Shown here piece by piece: positions 16,710-25,348 of a DNA stretch of 39,896 nt. Each line of letters opens with the position of its first letter. The first letter of the stretch is position 1. The notes beneath the pieces are model-generated. The model was not told the DNA's origin. It searched no databases and saw only the letters and a program-made list of their open reading frames with translations. This DNA is from JBIOJM01 sp044450785 (GTDB taxonomy: Bacteria > Planctomycetota > Planctomycetia > Isosphaerales > Isosphaeraceae), in NCBI GenBank assembly GCA_044450785.1, contig JBIOJM010000052.1:1-39896 (forward strand), written 5' to 3'. A program made the position numbers and the translations under genes.

Positions 16710-17560
16710 CGCTGGCCCTCCGGGAAGTCGACGACTTCCGGCCCGCCCTGATATCCGATCGCTTCGAGCGCCTTGGTATGCGTGATGAAAACACCGGTCT
16801 TCGGCTCGAGGCGGATCACCCAGAGATTCCGGTCGCCATCGTACTGAAAGCCGGCCAGATGAGCCCCGAACGTCACTCGGTCGCCCGTGTGGTGACGTCC
16901 GGGCTCGAAAAGCTGAAAGCCGGTCAGGTCGATCACTCCGATCCGATCAGGTCGCGAGCCTCCCTCCGCGCGGAAGCTGCTCGCTTCGCCCGGGGGCAGG
17001 ATCCTGTACAGGAGTTCGTAGCCGCCGGAACGTCCCGGATCGGGCTCGGCCGTGATCCAGGTGTCGACGAAGATGGTCCTTCCCTTGTAGAGAGTGTCGA
17101 ACTTGGTCGCCCAGCTCAAGGGATCGGTTCGGCCTGCCTCCGCCAGCAAGTCCTCCGGAGTCTGGGAAAGCAGGTCGATGAAGATTGCCGCTTCGTCGGC
17201 GGCGATCCGGATCTTCTCGGCGCCCTCGACGGCACCCCCCAGCTCATCGACCGCCTTTTTGGCGGCGGAGAGGAGCTGGTACGCCTTGTCGAAGTTCCCC
17301 TCATCCAGTGCCGGGATCCCCTCTCTTATGCCTCGCTCGACGGTCAGTGGGTACTCCTGCATGCTGTGCCGCCGGTAACGCCACGCGACCGTCGCGATCA
17401 CCAGGAGCGGCACCACCACGAGGAGCCAGCGATGCAAAGCTCGCTTGCGGGCCTCGGGCTTCGGCTCCAGCACGGGTGGTTCGGTCTCAGCCTGACCGCG
17501 CCGCGTCGTGACCGCCTTCGGCTGCCGGGTTCGTGGCGGCGTCTCCCCCCGTGTCGGGAC
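16706..17560 (-). CDS. C-terminal part of the zinc-ribbon membrane protein (frameshifted)
   Basis: This frame carries the second half of the protein that starts at TTG 18134. It runs from a Pro/Arg-rich linker into a transmembrane helix (ALHRWLLVVVPLLVIATVAW) and a periplasmic domain of about 230 residues. That domain starts PLTVERGIREGIPALDEGNF, with a TPR-like helix pair, and continues with a beta-rich part (YELLYRILPPGEASSF, IGVIDLTGFQLFEPG, LWVIRLEPKTGVFI). The open frame also extends upstream to 17824, but that part is out of register with the coding sense. The stop overlaps the start of the secreted protein gene (ATGA). No family name is recognised. Confidence 0.65.
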   Translation of the reverse strand, partial: VPTRGETPPRTRQPKAVTTRRGQAETEPPVLEPKPEARKRALHRWLLVVVPLLVIATVAWRYRRHSMQEYPLTVERGIREGIPALDEGNFDKAYQLLSAAKKAVDELGGAVEGAEKIRIAADEAAIFIDLLSQTPEDLLAEAGRTDPLSWATKFDTLYKGRTIFVDTWITAEPDPGRSGGYELLYRILPPGEASSFRAEGGSRPDRIGVIDLTGFQLFEPGRHHTGDRVTFGAHLAGFQYDGDRNLWVIRLEPKTGVFITHTKALEAIGYQGGPEVVDFPEGQR

Positions 17561-18134
17561 CGCCGCGCCCACCTGAGCAGACCCGCCGCACCGCGGGGCG
17601 GCCTTCCTGAACCGGTTTCTTCGGGCGCCGCTCCGATGGGCCCGGGCCTCGTGCCGGGGCCGAGTGCATCGCATCGTCTCGCAAGACCCCGTCAGGTGGT
17701 CCGGCAATCTGGACGTCCTCGGGCCCTGACCGCCCGCGCACCTCGTTCTGCCGGGCTCGCGGCGGGGTTTCGACCGGCGCGTCGTCCCAGATGATCTCGG
17801 CGTCGACCCGGCTCGATTCCCCATCGACGGCTTCGACCGAGACCCGCGCGTGATCGGTCAACTCGACCGGCCCCTCTTCCACCCATACCTCGCCCATCCC
17901 CACCACCTTCGAAGTCGACGGGCGCGCCGGTGCGACCGGCTCGGGTAGAGGACTCCGCGGCAACACGAAGACCCCCTCGCCGCAGGCTGGACAGCGCAGC
18001 GCCTGGTACCCCTCGGTCCGTTCGCCACGGACCCGATGGCCCGACGCACAGATGACGTTGAAATACTGGACCTTCGCCTCGGGCTCCGACGCGAGCTCCT
18101 GAAAGAACCGTCTTGCTCGCCCCAGGAACTTCAA
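17487..18134 (-). CDS. N-terminal zinc-ribbon part of a frameshifted membrane protein
   Basis: The start is TTG 18134, placed 4 bases after GAGGTGA. A longer open frame upstream has no such signal. Residues 25-60 form a zinc ribbon: Cys29 and His33 in ICASGHRVRG, Cys48 and Cys51 in LRCPACGEGVFVLP. A long Pro/Arg/Glu-rich linker follows. The coding sense leaves this frame between about 17640 and 17550, close to a six-G run, and continues in the frame of the 16706-17560 segment. Repaired, the gene would give one membrane protein of about 475 residues with a cytoplasmic zinc ribbon. It follows the cytochrome gene by about 125 bases on the same strand. Confidence 0.7.
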   Translation of the reverse strand: MKFLGRARRFFQELASEPEAKVQYFNVICASGHRVRGERTEGYQALRCPACGEGVFVLPRSPLPEPVAPARPSTSKVVGMGEVWVEEGPVELTDHARVSVEAVDGESSRVDAEIIWDDAPVETPPRARQNEVRGRSGPEDVQIAGPPDGVLRDDAMHSAPARGPGPSERRPKKPVQEGRPAVRRVCSGGRGGPDTGGDAATNPAAEGGHDAARSG

Positions 18135-18138
18135 GGAA

Positions 18139-18145
18139 TCACCTC
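18139..18145 (-). promoter_or_regulatory. Shine-Dalgarno supporting TTG start 18134
   Basis: GAGGTGA on the minus strand, 4 bases before the TTG. It is the main reason for choosing a TTG start inside a longer open frame. Confidence 0.65.
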
Positions 18146-18259
18146 GCCCTGTCAACCGGGCCGGCCACCAAAGAATCCACAGCGGCCTTCCGAAGGCAAT
18201 CACGTCCGAAAACCGCGAAATGACGGATTTTACAATTATCCGAGATCGCGCGCCCCCGG

Positions 18260-20200
18260 TCAACGCGCTCGATCAGCCCCAACGGCCATCTGAGCCGTCC
18301 GATGGACCCGGATGAAGTGATCGGTGAAGCGTGAGTGGGCCACCGGGGTCTCGAGCTTGGGCATGTGGCAGTTGATGCACCCTGATGTCGGTTGGACTGG
18401 ACATGAGGTCTGGCCGGCGCGGTCCGGCCCGGTCGCCGGCGACGTCGAGCGATTGGCCGGCCGACGATTCGCCGCGGAGCCGGCGGCTGAGTGACATTCC
18501 AGGCAGCGGGCCTCATACCACCGTGTCGGCGATTCGGCCTTCTTGTGCGGGTTGTGGCAGGTGACGCAATCGAGCGCGTTGCCACTTTCGGAATAACACC
18601 GGCTCCAGGTCAAGGTGGCGCCAGGAAACCGGATCGAGGCGGGCGAGCCGGGCGACAGTCTGAAATCCTTGGTACGCGGGCTGTGACATTCACTGCACAA
18701 GGCAACGATCGGCGGACCGGACGCAAGCGATGGCCGTGCGATTGCCAGGTCCGCGTTCTTGGAGGCGACGGCGGCCAGGTGGTTGCCGCCAGGTCCGTGA
18801 CACCGCTCGCACCCGATCGCGCTGTCAAACGACTCCGGGCCCGTTCCCGTCAAAATTGCGTGCGGATGCGTGTTGTGACAATCCATACAGCGGCGCACTT
18901 CGTCGAGGCTGACGCGCATCCCCTGGTACAGTTCGGCGGGGAGGTCCGGCTGCACAGGATGCCCCGACGTCACATCCCAGCCCACTGGCTCTTGATAATA
19001 CGACAGCCGGAATTCGAGGAATTGCCCGTCCCGGTCGTGACCGACCGGCGTCAGGCCACGGTCGCCCGATCCGAAGGCATAGTCGACGATGGTCTGGTAG
19101 ACCCGGCCGTTGACCTGGGTTTGCACGGCGACGCCGTCCACATTTTCGTGGAAGGAGTGGGTGACCTTCGCGTTCCCTGGGTCGGCGACCGGCCGAACGG
19201 GGAACGGGATTAATGGGAATTGCTCCTTGCGAATGTAAGTGCGGGCGTGCTGGCTTGCGTGCTGGTCGCGGTAGATTGGCTGGTGGCAGTCGGCGCAGCG
19301 TTTTTCGCCGACGTATGGGGAGGGCTCGTGCTCCATGGGGTGGGATTCACGGTAGGAAAGAGCCTGTGACGCGGCGGCTGGGCCGGTTGCGGTTCGCTCC
19401 TGAAGGTCGCACCGGCTCAGGAGCCAGCCGAGTTCGGGATCATCGGGGGCGCCGGCCGGCGGTAGGGCCGACACCGTTGTCGGCCATGACAGAGCGAGGA
19501 TTGCGCGAGCGCGAGCCGGTTGTCCTGTCTGGAGGAAGCAGCGAGCGAGCTGCTTGCGGACACGGCCGAGGTCATCGATCGCGTGCCACTGGTCCGGGTG
19601 GGCCAAGGCGCGCTCGAGGGCCTCCGCGGCACCGGCCGGGTCGGCCTGCTGGGTCAAGATACGGCCGAGCATCAGAGCGGCACGGGCCTCCCACCCGGGC
19701 TCCGCGGAGAGACTTCCGGCCTCGCGGGCCGCGTCGTTGAGCCGGTCCAACCGCAAGAAGAGCTGCTCGAGCGCGACCCGTGCTTCGATCGAGTGCGGGT
19801 CCAGCTCGAGCGCATTCCGCCAGGCGGCGATCGCGAGAGCCGTTCCGCCGGAGCGGGCGAAGGCCTCGCCCCTCAAGAAGCAGTCTTCGGCCGTCCATGG
19901 CTCTTCAGCCAGCCGTTCGCTGATCGACGTGGCCACTTGATCGCGGCCCTGCCGGTAGAGTGCCCGGGCCAGCAGGCGAAGGGCGACGCGATCGTCACGG
20001 TTGTCCCTGAGATGCTCACGGGCCCCCTTTTCGGCCGCCTCCCAGGCATGGCGGTTGTAAGCCTCAATGGCTCGTTGCAGCGCGACGGCCGGCGCCCTTG
20101 CCCTGCCCCACCACACTCCGAGGGCGGCGACCCCCCCCAGGACGAAGGCGCAACCGATCGCCGAAAGCAGCCACCGGGCTCGCACATCGACACGCGGCAT
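18260..20200 (-). CDS. TPR and seven-haem c-type cytochrome, membrane anchored
   Basis: Start taken at ATG 20200, just before a signal anchor (WLLSAIGCAFVLGGVAALGVWW). An upstream ATG at 20248 would add 16 residues. In the numbering of the longer form, residues 55-280 hold TPR-like helical pairs (ALQRAIEAYNRHAWEAAEKG, WRNALELDPHSIEARVALEQ). Seven CXXCH haem motifs follow at about 318, 454, 480, 518, 561, 582 and 624 (CADCH, CMDCH, CERCH, CSECH, CVTCH, CLECH, CINCH). The last motif is followed by MPK and an H-rich tail. The arrangement resembles multihaem proteins of the cytochrome c-554/c-552 superfamily. It probably transfers electrons or reduces a substrate in the periplasm. The substrate is unknown, and no partner reductase is nearby. 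Two STAS genes lie upstream on the same strand. Confidence 0.88.
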   Translation of the reverse strand: MPRVDVRARWLLSAIGCAFVLGGVAALGVWWGRARAPAVALQRAIEAYNRHAWEAAEKGAREHLRDNRDDRVALRLLARALYRQGRDQVATSISERLAEEPWTAEDCFLRGEAFARSGGTALAIAAWRNALELDPHSIEARVALEQLFLRLDRLNDAAREAGSLSAEPGWEARAALMLGRILTQQADPAGAAEALERALAHPDQWHAIDDLGRVRKQLARCFLQTGQPARARAILALSWPTTVSALPPAGAPDDPELGWLLSRCDLQERTATGPAAASQALSYRESHPMEHEPSPYVGEKRCADCHQPIYRDQHASQHARTYIRKEQFPLIPFPVRPVADPGNAKVTHSFHENVDGVAVQTQVNGRVYQTIVDYAFGSGDRGLTPVGHDRDGQFLEFRLSYYQEPVGWDVTSGHPVQPDLPAELYQGMRVSLDEVRRCMDCHNTHPHAILTGTGPESFDSAIGCERCHGPGGNHLAAVASKNADLAIARPSLASGPPIVALCSECHSPRTKDFRLSPGSPASIRFPGATLTWSRCYSESGNALDCVTCHNPHKKAESPTRWYEARCLECHSAAGSAANRRPANRSTSPATGPDRAGQTSCPVQPTSGCINCHMPKLETPVAHSRFTDHFIRVHRTAQMAVGADRAR

Positions 20201-20285
20201 GGGCTGCCTCGTCGGGATCGCGCACCTCACGCCGGCATGGCGGCTCATGATGACGGGAACGGACTGCCGGCGTCAGACGATCGGG

Positions 20286-20645
20286 CTACTGGAACGAGTC
20301 GATCGCCGTGCGCTGATCGCGGTCGATCTTGAACAGACGATCGAGGTTCGAGGTCCGGAAGACCTGCTGGATCATCGGCGACATCTCACAGAGCCGTAGC
20401 TTGCCGTGGGTGCCGTCGACCCGCCGCAGGAGCAAGATCAGCTTGCTGAGGAACGTGCTCGAAATCAAACTGACGTCCGAGAAATCGACGACCAGTCGAA
20501 TTGGACTCCCGTCGTTGGGCAAGGCCGCGGCGATCTGATCCGAAATCTCGCGGACCGTCCGCTCGTCGAAGAGCTGATGGTCCTGAAAACGGACGACCTT
20601 GATCCCTTCTGTGTCGTGAACCTGGATCCTGGCTGTAACGGCCAT
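20286..20645 (-). CDS. STAS-domain protein (anti-sigma factor antagonist-like)
   Basis: 119 residues, almost all STAS domain: GIKVVRFQDHQLFDERTVRE, then the core strand IRLVVDFSDVSLISSTFLSK, then GKLRLCEMSPMIQQVF and a final helix LDRLFKIDRDQ. Ser62 and Ser63 sit where antagonist proteins carry the regulatory phosphoserine (ISS in place of DSS). It lies 51 bases downstream of another STAS gene and upstream of the cytochrome gene on the same strand, so all three are probably co-transcribed. It may act in partner switching with that neighbour, but no anti-sigma kinase is visible. Confidence 0.85.
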   Translation of the reverse strand: MAVTARIQVHDTEGIKVVRFQDHQLFDERTVREISDQIAAALPNDGSPIRLVVDFSDVSLISSTFLSKLILLLRRVDGTHGKLRLCEMSPMIQQVFRTSNLDRLFKIDRDQRTAIDSFQ

Positions 20646-20696
20646 CGTCTAGACCTCGCAAAAGATGCATTCCCTCGTTCGTCGGTTGCGCTGAAT

Positions 20697-21182
20697 TTAC
20701 GCGGATTCCGGATCGCGATTCCTGCGTCGCAACGGGCCCATGCCGCTTCGACCCGGAATCTGAGGTTTGTCCTGCCGCGCGGACTCGTCGCCGGCCGGTT
20801 TTCGCTCACGGGGCTCCGCAGTAGTCCCTTCCTTGATCGCCCGCAGAGCCGCCGGCCGATCGGCGGCAAACTCGAACAAGGAATCGAGCTTGCTGGCTCG
20901 AAAGACTTCGGAGACCGTCGGGTCGACGTTGCAGAAAACGATCTTCCCGCCATTCTGCCGCGCAAGGCGCTGCAAGGCCACGAAAATCCCCAGCGCGGCG
21001 GACCCCGCGAATCCCACTCCGCTCAGATCCACGACCACCTCGGGGCGGCCATGCCCCTTTCGATGCGACTCATATTGTGTCCGCAAGTCATGGACCGGCG
21101 CCGGGTCCAGCCGGAAGCACTCCCAGAATTCCGCGACCAGGATGCCATCCACGTTGTGAGTCTCGAGCGAGGGCTTCAACAT
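20697..21182 (-). CDS. STAS-domain protein with charged C-terminal tail
   Basis: 161 residues. The STAS domain spans about 8-115, with a core strand EVVVDLSGVGFAGSAALGIF in which Ser61 is the candidate phosphosite, followed by GGKIVFCNVDPTVSEVFRAS. The last 40-45 residues are rich in Arg, Glu and Gly with no predicted structure, unlike the compact neighbour at 20286. It is the first gene of the likely operon running down to 15102. The promoter should lie in 21183-21463, shared divergently with the DUF1573 gene. Confidence 0.82.
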   Translation of the reverse strand: MLKPSLETHNVDGILVAEFWECFRLDPAPVHDLRTQYESHRKGHGRPEVVVDLSGVGFAGSAALGIFVALQRLARQNGGKIVFCNVDPTVSEVFRASKLDSLFEFAADRPAALRAIKEGTTAEPRERKPAGDESARQDKPQIPGRSGMGPLRRRNRDPESA

Positions 21183-21449
21183 CGGTCACCTGGGCTCCAG
21201 GTTTTCATGGCGGAGGACGAACCTTCTCGGGTATGTTAGCAGAGACCGATGCGGGCAAGCCAGCCGCTCAATCGGCAATCGTGCTCGACGGCACGACGAA
21301 CGGCCGGCACAACCCTTTCAATCGGCTGGACGCTTTCCCGGAGAATTCAGCAGACGATCACCAATGGGATTGCAGAGGCCGATTCTTGAGGAATGATCGT
21401 CGCGAGTGCAGTGACCCCTCGCCAACTGTCTGGTTCATGCTGGGAGATG

Positions 21450-21455
21450 AAGGAG
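21450..21455 (+). promoter_or_regulatory. Shine-Dalgarno fixing DUF1573 start at 21464
   Basis: AAGGAG lies 8 bases before the ATG at 21464. The open frame extends 387 bases further upstream, but without signal-peptide features. Confidence 0.75.
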
Positions 21456-21463
21456 TCGCCCCG

Positions 21464-22477
21464 ATGCGTCCACTCTGGCTCTTCCTTGCCTTGGCCTATT
21501 TCGCGGGTTCACGGGCCGTCGCCGCGCAATCGGTCGGCTCCGACTGGAAAACGACCGTCTTTCCCGAGCGGGCTCACGACTTTGGAAACGTCGCCCGCGG
21601 TTCCCAGGTCCGCCACGCCTTCCCCGTGATCAACCGGACCAACACCGAGATCCGGATCGCGACTTGGCGGCCCAAGTGCGGCTGCACCGAAGTGCGGGTC
21701 GGCTCGCGCGTCATCCCTCCCGGCACCCAGACGACGGTCGAGGCCACGATCGATACGACCAAGTTCCAGGGCCCCAAGGCGTCCGGCCTCACCCTGGTCC
21801 TCGACCGTCCCGTCTTTGACGAGATCGACCTGAGCATGACGTGTTTCATTCGGGGCGACATCACATTGGAACCCGGCCATATCGATTTCGGCACCGTCCG
21901 CCCCACGGGAGAGCTCCCCTCGGCCGCCCTGACTCTCACCTATGCCGGCGGCCGAAATGGCTGGGAGATCGCCGATATGAAGACCCAGAGCGCCTTGGTG
22001 AGAGCCGTGGCCAAGGAGCAGGACCGGTCCGCCGGCGGACAGGTCCAGTGGCGGATCACCGCCACGCTCCAGCCCGGTCTGAGCCACGGATTCTTCAAGG
22101 ATGAGATCACCCTGATCACCAACGATTCACCGCGCCAGACGATCCCCATCTCTGTCGTGGCCAACATCCAGGGCGCCCTGTCGGTGACTCCCTCGATCAT
22201 CAATTTCGGCCAGGTTCGTCCCGGCCAATCCGTCAGCAAGGTCGTACGAGTCCGCTCGTCCTCTCCCTTCACGATCACCAAGTTGGCGGCGAGCCGGACC
22301 GACCTCCAGACCGTGGAGCAAACGACCGGTTCCGGGCCGGATCATACGCTGAACATCACCTTCCAGGCCCCCGCGACCGCCGGTCCATTCCACGCGGTCG
22401 TCAAAATCGATAGCGACCTGAAAGACGAGCCGACCGCCCAGATCAAAGCCTTCGCCACCATCACCCCCGGACCGTGA
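21464..22477 (+). CDS. Secreted DUF1573 (Hydin/ASPM-like beta) protein
   Basis: 337 residues with a signal peptide (WLFLALAYFAGSRAVA). Three immunoglobulin-like beta modules follow, each opened by a short phrase: HDFGNVARGSQVRHAF (about 43), IDFGTVRPTGELPSA (about 140) and INFGQVRPGQSVSKVV (about 245). The first carries the DUF1573 signature PKCGCTEV. Such modules are common in exported or periplasmic planctomycete proteins, probably as structural or binding domains. The gene is divergent from the STAS operon. No catalytic residues are seen. Confidence 0.85.
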   Translation: MRPLWLFLALAYFAGSRAVAAQSVGSDWKTTVFPERAHDFGNVARGSQVRHAFPVINRTNTEIRIATWRPKCGCTEVRVGSRVIPPGTQTTVEATIDTTKFQGPKASGLTLVLDRPVFDEIDLSMTCFIRGDITLEPGHIDFGTVRPTGELPSAALTLTYAGGRNGWEIADMKTQSALVRAVAKEQDRSAGGQVQWRITATLQPGLSHGFFKDEITLITNDSPRQTIPISVVANIQGALSVTPSIINFGQVRPGQSVSKVVRVRSSSPFTITKLAASRTDLQTVEQTTGSGPDHTLNITFQAPATAGPFHAVVKIDSDLKDEPTAQIKAFATITPGP

Positions 22478-22594
22478 GTGGAGTGCTCTCGATGGCTGTC
22501 GGATCGAATCGTGTCCTGAGATTTCGGGTCTTGTCGCTCAAGCTCAAGGGACCATGATTTCGCCCCCTTCGGGCTCAAACCCTCGGGGAGGGTC

Positions 22595-23503
22595 ATGAGC
22601 ATCTACGTGGAGATTCTGATCCGAGCCTCGATGGACGCGCTCTGGGAGCATACCCAGAACCCCGCCCTCCACGAGCGCTGGGATCTCCGCTTCTCGAGGA
22701 TCGAATACCTGCCGCACTCCGGCGATCGCGTGCCCCAGCGATTCCGGTACGCCACCCGGATCGGCTTTGGCATCGAGATCGCCGGTGAAGGTGAAAGTCT
22801 GGGAGAGCGAGATCTACCACAGGGCTGCCGCGTGTCGTCGCTCAAGTTCAGCTCCGAGGATCCTCGGTCGATCATTCGCGAAGGGAGTGGCTACTGGAAG
22901 TACATATCCACGCCCGACGGCATTCGCTTCCTCACCTGGTACGACTATCGGACGCAGTTCGGCTGGGCCGGCGCCGTCTTTGATCGCGTTGTCTTCCGCC
23001 CGCTGTTGGGCTGGGCCACCGCCTGGAGCTTCGATCGACTTCGGCTGTGGCTCGAGCGGGGCCAGCAGCCGGGTTACGGTCTACGCCAATTCGTCACGCA
23101 CGCCACCGCGCGGGGGGCGCTGGCCGCCGTGTTTGCGTACCATGGGCTCGTGCCGAAGCTACTGTTGCGGGACGCCGGCGAAGTGGCGATGCTTCGGGAT
23201 GCGCAGGTCCCCGCCGGGTCGATCGCGGCGGTGCTGACCGGCGCAGGTGTAGCCGAGATCGCATTTGCCCTCGTCCTCCTGCTGTTCTGGCACCGTCGCT
23301 GGCCGGCCATCCTTTGCCTCGTGCTGATGTTGGCGGCCACAGTGACGGCTGCGGTGTACTCCCCGCGCTACCTGGGCGCGGCGTTCAATCCCGTCTCCCT
23401 CAACCTCTGCGTGGCCGCTCTCGCACTCGTCGATCTCCTGGGCGATGACGACGTGCCTTCGGCCGCGCGGTGCCGCCGCACGCCCCCACCCGGTGACCCA
23501 TGA
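22595..23503 (+). CDS. DoxX-like membrane protein with N-terminal SRPBCC-like domain
   Basis: 302 residues behind GGGGAGGG. The N-terminal 145 residues (YVEILIRASMDALWEHTQNP, HERWDLRFSRIEYLP, ISTPDGIRFLTWYDYRTQFG) fit a START/SRPBCC ligand-binding domain. The C-terminal half has about four membrane helices (ARGALAAVFAYHGLVPKLL, AGVAEIAFALVLLLFW, AILCLVLMLAATVTAAVY, FNPVSLNLCVAALALVDLL), as in DoxX-like proteins. The stop overlaps the start of the DUF4166 gene (ATGA), and in other bacteria DoxX-like and DUF4166 parts occur together. The role is unknown and the substrate or ligand cannot be guessed. Confidence 0.8.
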   Translation: MSIYVEILIRASMDALWEHTQNPALHERWDLRFSRIEYLPHSGDRVPQRFRYATRIGFGIEIAGEGESLGERDLPQGCRVSSLKFSSEDPRSIIREGSGYWKYISTPDGIRFLTWYDYRTQFGWAGAVFDRVVFRPLLGWATAWSFDRLRLWLERGQQPGYGLRQFVTHATARGALAAVFAYHGLVPKLLLRDAGEVAMLRDAQVPAGSIAAVLTGAGVAEIAFALVLLLFWHRRWPAILCLVLMLAATVTAAVYSPRYLGAAFNPVSLNLCVAALALVDLLGDDDVPSAARCRRTPPPGDP

Positions 23504-24177
23504 GCTCGATCTACCAACGGGCCCTCGGTTCCGACTTCGACCGGCTGCATCCCCAGATTCAGCGCCGGTTCGGCTTCTCGAGCGTAGACGACATTGCCTC
23601 GATCGGTCGCGGAGTCATGGAAGAGGTGTGGCGCGGGCGCTTCTACACGTTGCCCTTCCTGTACGTTGGCACATGGCGCCGAATCATGTTCCCCGAGGTT
23701 GGCCGCAACATCCCGTTCACGATCGAGAACTACGCCTTTGTGGATGCCTTCGGCCGGGAGACGGTCACCTGGATTCGGACGTTCGAGTCCAGCCGCCATC
23801 GCCGATTCGATGCCTACATGGTCTACAGTGAGCAGCGCGGCTGCATCATCGACTACCTCGGTTCCCACGAACACTTGGCGGTGGAAATCGAGCTGCGAGT
23901 CGATGAAGAAGGCGGCTTGCGCCTCCGCTCTGGTGCCCAGCGGTTCTACGAGGGAGCGGTGGCGTTCAACTTTCCCTTGCTCATGAGCGGCATCGCGGAT
24001 GTGCGGGAATGGTATGACGAAGAGGCGGCCAGCTTCCGCATCGAGGTCGATGTACGGAACCGGATTTGGGGGCGCCTCTTCGGCTATCGCGGCAGCTTTG
24101 CCGTTGAATGGGTACAAGTGGACCGAGGGCAGGTGCCACCTCATGTCGTCCCAAGGCGGCAAGAACGGCGCGAGTAA
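23500..24177 (+). CDS. DUF4166 domain-containing protein
   Basis: 225 residues, soluble, with no signal peptide. The start overlaps the preceding gene by ATGA. The sequence opens SIYQRALGSDFDRLHPQIQR, the usual beginning of DUF4166 proteins, and continues with IPFTIENYAFVDAFGRETVT, RRFDAYMVYSEQRGCIIDYL and a C-terminal WGRLFGYRGSFAVEW. The function is unknown. Coupling to the DoxX-like gene suggests one complex or pathway. The last 20 residues are charged and probably disordered. Confidence 0.85.
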   Translation: MSSIYQRALGSDFDRLHPQIQRRFGFSSVDDIASIGRGVMEEVWRGRFYTLPFLYVGTWRRIMFPEVGRNIPFTIENYAFVDAFGRETVTWIRTFESSRHRRFDAYMVYSEQRGCIIDYLGSHEHLAVEIELRVDEEGGLRLRSGAQRFYEGAVAFNFPLLMSGIADVREWYDEEAASFRIEVDVRNRIWGRLFGYRGSFAVEWVQVDRGQVPPHVVPRRQERRE

Positions 24178-24293
24178 AACGTGAGCCAGGCCAGGCATCC
24201 CGGTCCGGTACCTTGATCCGGCGCCACAACCGGCTCGTCCCTCCGATACGTGGCCATGTCGGAAGAACTCACCTCTGAGGTTGGTCGATCATG

Positions 24294-24318
24294 ACGGGGC
24301 GGTAACTACCCACCCCGT
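24294..24318. terminator. Possible bidirectional hairpin between convergent genes
   Basis: Stem ACGGGG / CCCCGT with a further GG/CC pair inside, lying between the ends of the DUF4166 gene and the hydrolase gene. There is no T-run, so the terminator role is weakly supported. Confidence 0.35.
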
Positions 24319-24353
24319 TGAGTCTGTGGGTTTCCCTGCCTCGGCGAAGCCGC

Positions 24354-25235
24354 TCACTTGAGTTTGAAGAACTCGATGCTCAGCCGGATGGCTTCTGGCA
24401 CAGAGGAGAAATGGTCTCCCGACACTTCAATGGCGTCGACATCGAGCCCATTCCGCTTCGCCAACGTGGCCGTTCGCTGTGTCGGCACCACCGCCCATCC
24501 CTCCTGGTTCCCGAAGTACATCCGCATAGCACACTTGAAGCTCGTCGCATAGGCGACCGGAGAACGAAGCTGGAACTCTCGCGGGTCCGATCGATCGAAT
24601 GAGATTAGAATGGGCTGGGACTCGGCGTTGGCCTTCTGGTCGGGTGAGCCGGACAGCGAAACCGCCGCGCGGAACCGATCCGAGGCCATCGCGGCGAGCA
24701 TGGCGAGCGTGCCTCCCGCGCTGTGTCCCGACACGAAGATGCGTTTCGCATCCACGTAGGGCAGCGAGGCCAAGCAGTCGGCCGCACCCAGCACGTCATC
24801 GACCTCGTCGTAGAACATCGTGTAGGAGCCGGGCCGCCCGTTCTCGCCCCGCAAGATCGGAATCATCACGACGTATCCGGCGTCCCGATAGGGTTGTGGC
24901 ATGTCCCAATCGTCGCCACCGAACGCGAAGCCCCCGTGCAGGAACAGGACGGCAGGATGTCTCCGGTCGTCACCTGGGTCGGGCGTGACGAACGCAGTGA
25001 GGATCAGGTCGCCCGATCGATAGTCGATCTCAGTGGCCCCCGACGGCGTCTGCAGCGAGTTCCCCGGCTGGGGAGATGGGCCTTGCCGCACGAGCTTGGT
25101 CTTGAAACCCTTTCGGGCTCGGGCAAAGTCCTCCTGCTGTGGTTCCAGCCCCGGCGATACGTCTTGCCGGCCCTGGCAACCCGCCGATAACAGCAAGAAG
25201 CCGATGGTGAGAGCGAGACGGACGCAATTCGGCAT
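24354..25235 (-). CDS. Lipoprotein alpha/beta hydrolase (S9-like)
   Basis: 293 residues with a lipobox LSAGC (Cys20), so it is an exported lipid-anchored protein. The hydrolase core shows FLHGG at about 98-102 (oxyanion hole), GHSAGG with the nucleophile Ser172, and a late His275 in GDHFSS. The segment that usually carries the catalytic Asp reads FGNQEGWAV, with Glu in its place. Glu can substitute in some esterases. The family includes prolyl-oligopeptidase-like and esterase enzymes. The substrate is unknown. The gene is convergent with the DUF4166 gene. Confidence 0.85.
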   Translation of the reverse strand: MPNCVRLALTIGFLLLSAGCQGRQDVSPGLEPQQEDFARARKGFKTKLVRQGPSPQPGNSLQTPSGATEIDYRSGDLILTAFVTPDPGDDRRHPAVLFLHGGFAFGGDDWDMPQPYRDAGYVVMIPILRGENGRPGSYTMFYDEVDDVLGAADCLASLPYVDAKRIFVSGHSAGGTLAMLAAMASDRFRAAVSLSGSPDQKANAESQPILISFDRSDPREFQLRSPVAYATSFKCAMRMYFGNQEGWAVVPTQRTATLAKRNGLDVDAIEVSGDHFSSVPEAIRLSIEFFKLK

Positions 25236-25348
25236 CTCGGGGACTCCTCGTGAGAGACTGCCATCATATCACCCCCAGGAAATTCCGTGCTAACGGGCTA
25301 GCAAGGACGAATTGGCAAGAATTGTCAATCCGCCGCGCATGGAAATAT

